Shown here piece by piece: positions 60,485 to 64,000 of a stretch of 64,000 nt of DNA. The stretch covers positions 147,408 through 211,407 of the forward strand of contig WTGH01000024.1 of the NCBI GenBank assembly GCA_011523655.1. Reading direction: 5' to 3'. The notes below the pieces were generated by a model, which worked only from the letters and a program-made list of their open reading frames with translations, ran no database searches and was not told where the DNA came from. This DNA comes from Rhodospirillaceae bacterium (GTDB lineage: Bacteria; Pseudomonadota; Alphaproteobacteria; Bin65). Numbering within the stretch: position 1 is the first letter of the stretch; every line of letters begins with the position of its first letter. Both the position numbers and the translations under genes were made by a program.

Positions 60485-61405
60485 TCATTGCGAGGCCGGC
60501 CCGCGCTCTTGCGGCGCCTCATTGGAAAGCGCAAGCGCGCGCTGGTAGACCGAGCGCCGCGGCAGTCCCGTCGCGTCGGCGACCGCATCGGCGACCGAGC
60601 GCACGCTGTCTCCTGCCGCAAGCCCGGCGCGGACCAGGGCGTCGACGTCATGGCCGGGTTCGCGGGCGTCGTCGTCCGCCCGGCCGCCCACGACGACCAC
60701 GATCTCGCCCTTCGGCGCGGTGTCCCACGCCGCCGCCAGCTCCGCCAGCATGCCGCGGCGCACCTCCTCGTAGCGCTTGGTCAGCTCGCGCGCCACCGCG
60801 GCCGGCCGGTCGCCCAGGATATCGGCCATGGCGCGCAGGCTCGCCGTGAGGCGCGGTCCGCTCTCGTAGAAGATCAGGGTGCCGGTCTCGCCGGCGAGTT
60901 CCGCGAGCTGCCGGCGCCGTTTCGCGTCCTTCGGCGCGAGGAAGCCGACGAAGCGGAACCGGTCGGTCGGCAGGCCGGAGACCTGCAGGGCGGCGATCGC
61001 CGCGGTTGGGCCGGGCACCGCCTCGACCCGGTGGCCGGCAGCGATGGCGTCGACGACCAGCCGGTAGCCGGGATCGGAAATCAGCGGCGAGCCCGCGTCG
61101 CTGACCAGCGCCACACTCTTGCCCGCATTCAGTGCTTCAAGGATCGCCGGGCGCTGCCGGGCGGCGTTGCGGTCGTTGTAGCTGCGCAGCCGCGCCGCGA
61201 TGCCGAAATGGGCGAGCAGCCTGCCGGTCACCCGCGTGTCCTCGCAGACGACCAGGTCGGCCTGGGCCAGGGTATCGAGCGCGCGCAGGGTGATGTCGCG
61301 CAGGTTGCCGATCGGCGTCGCCACCGGATACAGGCCCGGCGGGAGGGGCGGCGCATCCGGTTCGCGGGCCGCGTCCCGGGCCGGCTTGTGCGGCGGTTCG
61401 GTCAT
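60485..61405 (-). CDS. rsmI: 16S rRNA (cytidine-1402-2'-O)-methyltransferase RsmI
   Basis: Methylates the ribose of C1402 in the decoding centre. The 306-residue protein has the tetrapyrrole-methylase fold with LPPGLYPVATPIGNLRDITLRALDTLAQADLVVCEDTRVTGRLL, SLVSDAGSPLISDPGY-equivalent SVALVSDAGSPLISDPGYRLV and PGPTAAIAALQVSGLPTDRFRFVGFLAPK. It is divergent from the LppC-like gene and heads the rsmI-yraN-SirB1 run on the minus strand. Confidence 0.96.
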   Translation of the reverse strand: MTEPPHKPARDAAREPDAPPLPPGLYPVATPIGNLRDITLRALDTLAQADLVVCEDTRVTGRLLAHFGIAARLRSYNDRNAARQRPAILEALNAGKSVALVSDAGSPLISDPGYRLVVDAIAAGHRVEAVPGPTAAIAALQVSGLPTDRFRFVGFLAPKDAKRRRQLAELAGETGTLIFYESGPRLTASLRAMADILGDRPAAVARELTKRYEEVRRGMLAELAAAWDTAPKGEIVVVVGGRADDDAREPGHDVDALVRAGLAAGDSVRSVADAVADATGLPRRSVYQRALALSNEAPQERGPASQ

Positions 61406-61584
61406 CGGCCGCAGCGTTTACAACAAATCCGCCAGTCACTACCTTGATTGCGGGACATCGGATACATGGCTTCGGACCGGCTCTTGACGGGCAGAAAATA
61501 CGGGAGCGACAGGTGACGGTAGCCCATGCAGGCCCGCCCATAAAGGCGGTGGCGACGGCGGATGGCGCAATTCGGGCGGCGCGC

Positions 61585-62757
61585 ATGCCAGCCGCGATGC
61601 TCGCGATACTGCTGATGCTCGCGCTTTCCCTGGCGGCCTGCGCTCCCAAGGGCAAGCCCGGATCGGCGGCGAAACCGCCGGACCGTGTGTCCCGCGAGGC
61701 CGGCCGGGTCACGATCGCCCTGCTCCTGCCGCTTTCGGGCCGCTACGCCGATGTCGGCAAATCCATGGAAAACGCCGCGCATATGGCGGTCATGGAATCG
61801 GGCAGCGGCACGCTCACGGTTCTCTCCTTCGATACCGCCGGCACGGCCAGGGGCGCATCGGCAGCAGCGCGCAAGGCTGTCGCGGCGGGCGCCCGGCTGA
61901 TCGTCGGCCCGCTGTTCCGCGATGCGGTCGCCGCGGCGAAGCGCCGGGCCGCCGGGGCCCGGATCAACGTGCTCGCCTTTTCGAACAGCGAAAGCGTCGC
62001 CGGCGGCAACGTGTTCCTGCTCAGCTTCCTGCTGCGCCAGCAGGTCGACCGGATCGTCCGCCATGCCGCCGCCAACGGTTTCTCCGAATTGGGCGTACTG
62101 GTTCCGGCCTCGGCGACCGGGGAGCGCATCGTGATGTATGCCGAGGCGGCGGCGCTGCGCCACGGCGCGGAAGTCCGCCGCACGGCCTTCTACCCCGGCG
62201 AGATTGCGCCGATGCGCGAGCGGATCGAGGCCTTCGCCGAGGAGCCGCCCTACCGGGCCGTGCTGATCCATGCCGGCGGCGACCGGCTGCGCACCGTGGC
62301 CGGCCTGCTGGCGCTGAACGACGTGCTGGCGCCGGACTACCAGTATCTCGGCATTTCGAACTGGAACGACCGCAGCCTGCAGTCGGAGCATGTCCTGCGC
62401 GGCGGCTGGTTCACGGCGCCGGAACCGGACATCAGCGCCCGCTTCGCGGGACGCTACGAAAAGGCCTTCAAGGCGAAGCCCGACCGCTTCGCCAGCATGG
62501 CCTACGACGCCGTCGCGCTCGCCGCGGCCCTTGCAGAACGGGGGCGGGAACGGGGGCAGTCCGGGGGTAACCCGGGGCGCAATCCCTTCACCCGGCGCGC
62601 GCTCACCGATCCGAACGGCTTCCTCGGCGCGGACGGAATCTTCCGCTTCGGCGAAAACGGCCTGATCGAGCGCGGCCTCGCGGTGCTGGAAGTGCGGCGC
62701 AAGGGCTTCCGGGTCGTCGATCCGGCGCGCACCAGCTTCGCCATCGGCACGAACTGA
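61585..62757 (+). CDS. Penicillin-binding protein activator (LppC/LpoA-like) lipoprotein
   Basis: Outer-membrane lipoprotein with a periplasmic-binding-protein fold that, in gammaproteobacteria, activates a bifunctional penicillin-binding protein. The N-terminus is a lipoprotein signal (LAILLMLALSLAACAPK) with the lipobox LAAC, followed by RVTIALLLPLSGRYADVGKSMENAAHMAVME and LIVGPLFRDAVAAAKRRA, and FSNSESVAGGNVFLLSFLLRQQVDRIVRHA. The 390-residue form from the ATG at 61585 has a short signal; a GTG at 61513 has a better ribosome site (GGAG) but adds 24 residues. The rsmI-LppC divergent pair is a common arrangement. Confidence 0.85.
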   Translation: MPAAMLAILLMLALSLAACAPKGKPGSAAKPPDRVSREAGRVTIALLLPLSGRYADVGKSMENAAHMAVMESGSGTLTVLSFDTAGTARGASAAARKAVAAGARLIVGPLFRDAVAAAKRRAAGARINVLAFSNSESVAGGNVFLLSFLLRQQVDRIVRHAAANGFSELGVLVPASATGERIVMYAEAAALRHGAEVRRTAFYPGEIAPMRERIEAFAEEPPYRAVLIHAGGDRLRTVAGLLALNDVLAPDYQYLGISNWNDRSLQSEHVLRGGWFTAPEPDISARFAGRYEKAFKAKPDRFASMAYDAVALAAALAERGRERGQSGGNPGRNPFTRRALTDPNGFLGADGIFRFGENGLIERGLAVLEVRRKGFRVVDPARTSFAIGTN

Positions 62758-62785
62758 GGCGGGTCCGCTCCCGGTTCCTAACGCA

Positions 62786-64000
62786 TCACCGCACAATCGC
62801 GGCGAGCACGGCGTTGAGGCGCTGGCGGCCGGCGGCGGTGGCGCGCAGCCGGTCCGGGTCGTCGTCCAGCAGGCCGGCTTCGGCGAGGCGCGCGACGGCG
62901 TCCCGGTCCAGGGCTGCCCGGATGTCTTCCGGGGCGTCGCCCAGCGCAGCGAGCCGGGCGAGCGGCACGCCTTCCGCCGTGCGCAGCCCCATCATGACGG
63001 CCTCGACGATGGCCTCGGCGCCGGAAACGATCGTGCTGCCCTGCTCCGCCGCCTGCGGATCGTCTCCCCGCGACGCCCGTTCGAGCCACACTTCCGGCGC
63101 GCGGTGCTGCCGGGTGGCGTGGCGGGTGCCGCCGAGCGTCAGTCGGCCGTGGGCGCCGGGGCCGATCCCGGCATAGTCGCCATAGCGCCAGTAGGCCAGG
63201 TTGTGACGCGATTCCGCGCCGGGCCGGGCATGGTTGGAAATCTCGTAGGCCGGCAGGCCCGCAGCATCCATCGCCTCCTGGGTGGTTTCGTACAGGGCGC
63301 CGGCCGCATCGTCGTCCGGCGTCGCCAGGTCGCCGCGCTGCCATTGCGCGTGGAAGGCGGTGCCCGGCTCGATCGTGAGCTGATAGAGCGAGAGATGGTC
63401 GCCGGCCTCGCCGAGCGCGCCGCGGAGTTGCGCCCGCCAGTCCGCCGCCGTCTGCCCGGGCAGGGCGTAGATCAGGTCGAAGCTGAGCCGGCCGAAATGC
63501 CGGCGCGCCAGCCGGAGCGCCCGCCGCGCGTCGGCGGCGGAATGGTTGCGGCCGAGGAACCGCAACTCCCGGTCGTCGAAGCTCTGCACGCCGATCGAGA
63601 CCCGGTTGACGCCGGCCGCGGCAAAGCCGGCGAAGCGCGCCCGGTCGACGGCGGCCGGATTGGCCTCCAGGGTGATTTCGGCGTCGCTGTCGAGGCTCCA
63701 GACCGCCGCCGCTTCGTCGATTATCGCGCCTGCGGTCTGCGGCGGCATCAGGCTGGGCGTGCCGCCGCCGAAATACAGGCTGGTCACACGCCGCGGGCCG
63801 GTCCGCGCCGCGCAGGCCCGCAGCTGCCCGAGATAGGCCGCCTGCCAGGCCGCGGTGTCGATTGCCTCCCGGATATGGGAGTTGAAATCGCAATAGGGGC
63901 ATTTCGACAGGCAGAACGGCCAATGGATATAGACCGCCAGATCGGCCGGGCGGGCGTTTCCGGCCGGGCCGTCCGCTGCCTCCCCCTCCCCTTGGGGGAG
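62786..64000 (-). CDS. hemW: Heme chaperone HemW (radical SAM), cut by the window edge
   Basis: Radical-SAM protein that binds heme and hands it to membrane proteins; often misannotated as coproporphyrinogen oxidase. The reading frame runs without stop to the last base, so the N-terminus lies outside. Near the edge AVYIHWPFCLSKCPYCDF gives the CxxxCxxC cluster motif, followed by TSLYFGGGTPSLMPP, TLEANPAAVDRARFAGFAAAGVNRVSIGVQSFDD and LYQLTIEPGTAFH. The C-terminal HemW domain ends LNAVLAAIVR. The internal start near 63787 used by a simple ORF call would lose the cluster motif and is wrong. The stop is 28 bases after the end of the convergent LppC-like gene. Confidence 0.92.
   Translation of the reverse strand, partial: LPQGEGEAADGPAGNARPADLAVYIHWPFCLSKCPYCDFNSHIREAIDTAAWQAAYLGQLRACAARTGPRRVTSLYFGGGTPSLMPPQTAGAIIDEAAAVWSLDSDAEITLEANPAAVDRARFAGFAAAGVNRVSIGVQSFDDRELRFLGRNHSAADARRALRLARRHFGRLSFDLIYALPGQTAADWRAQLRGALGEAGDHLSLYQLTIEPGTAFHAQWQRGDLATPDDDAAGALYETTQEAMDAAGLPAYEISNHARPGAESRHNLAYWRYGDYAGIGPGAHGRLTLGGTRHATRQHRAPEVWLERASRGDDPQAAEQGSTIVSGAEAIVEAVMMGLRTAEGVPLARLAALGDAPEDIRAALDRDAVARLAEAGLLDDDPDRLRATAAGRQRLNAVLAAIVR

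Noticed and set aside
1..64000. tRNA or rRNA genes
   Set aside because: No GTTCGAATC-type T-arm with CCA-proximal stem context and no rRNA segment was noticed in the intergenic gaps on either strand; a covariance search was not possible.

Overview
This GC-rich window is chromosomal DNA of an alphaproteobacterium. A Rhodospirillales-like affiliation is my inference, from the gene order rimP-nusA-ylxR-infB-rbfA-truB-rpsO-pnp, the mutS-glnD-murJ-trpS block, the stand-alone lipid-A-synthase N-terminal domain protein, an IalB-like periplasmic protein and many G/C palindromic interspersed repeats. Most of the window is ordinary core genome. No rRNA, tRNA, CRISPR array or prophage was seen.

Layout. 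1-10.9 kb: a minus-strand translation/RNA operon (rimP, nusA, ylxR, infB, rbfA, truB, rpsO, pnp) with a terminator-like hairpin in the rimP leader and a terminator after pnp, followed by a glycerophosphodiesterase. 11-20.4 kb: metabolic genes, namely an AGPS-like FAD oxidase, an SRAP protein, a SCO1-like copper chaperone, a MetE-like protein divergent from a persulfide-dioxygenase-like hydrolase, an MFS carrier, and a divergent LLM flavin oxidoreductase / marR-FAH locus with matched operator-like sites. 20.4-21.25 kb: hsp20, preceded by an RpoH-type promoter and a leader that folds like a ROSE RNA thermometer.

21.29-24.24 kb is the main accessory patch. It is visibly more A/T-rich and bounded by two related repeat copies. 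It holds a short leader ORF, three small genes, a truncated IS1-like transposase, and a second copy of scoB with a broken scoA. The intact scoAB pair lies immediately beyond it. 25.7-48 kb: transporters, CcmC, a nuclease, proline iminopeptidase, a pterin dehydratase, metallopeptidase, a Lon-like protease, asparaginase, an RNA methyltransferase, an aldolase, a BrnT/BrnA-type toxin-antitoxin pair, a PhoR-like kinase, malic enzyme and mutS. 48-57 kb: glnD, then an RHH/PIN toxin-antitoxin pair whose last gene overlaps the start of murJ, then trpS, a DUF2333 gene and gshB. 57.1-59.1 kb: a repeat-rich intergenic region with 10-bp-phased TGTCATG arrays, and an orphan AAA ATPase with nested palindromes at its promoter. 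59.2-64 kb: SirB1-like, YraN, RsmI, an LppC-like lipoprotein and hemW, which is cut by the window edge.

The most unusual signals are the hsp20 thermometer candidate, the repeat-bounded scoAB duplication patch, the toxin-antitoxin genes translationally linked to murJ, and the phased TGTCATG arrays. I did not find a clearly new multi-gene system. The nearest candidates are the small-gene cluster at 21.8-22.6 kb and the orphan ATPase locus.
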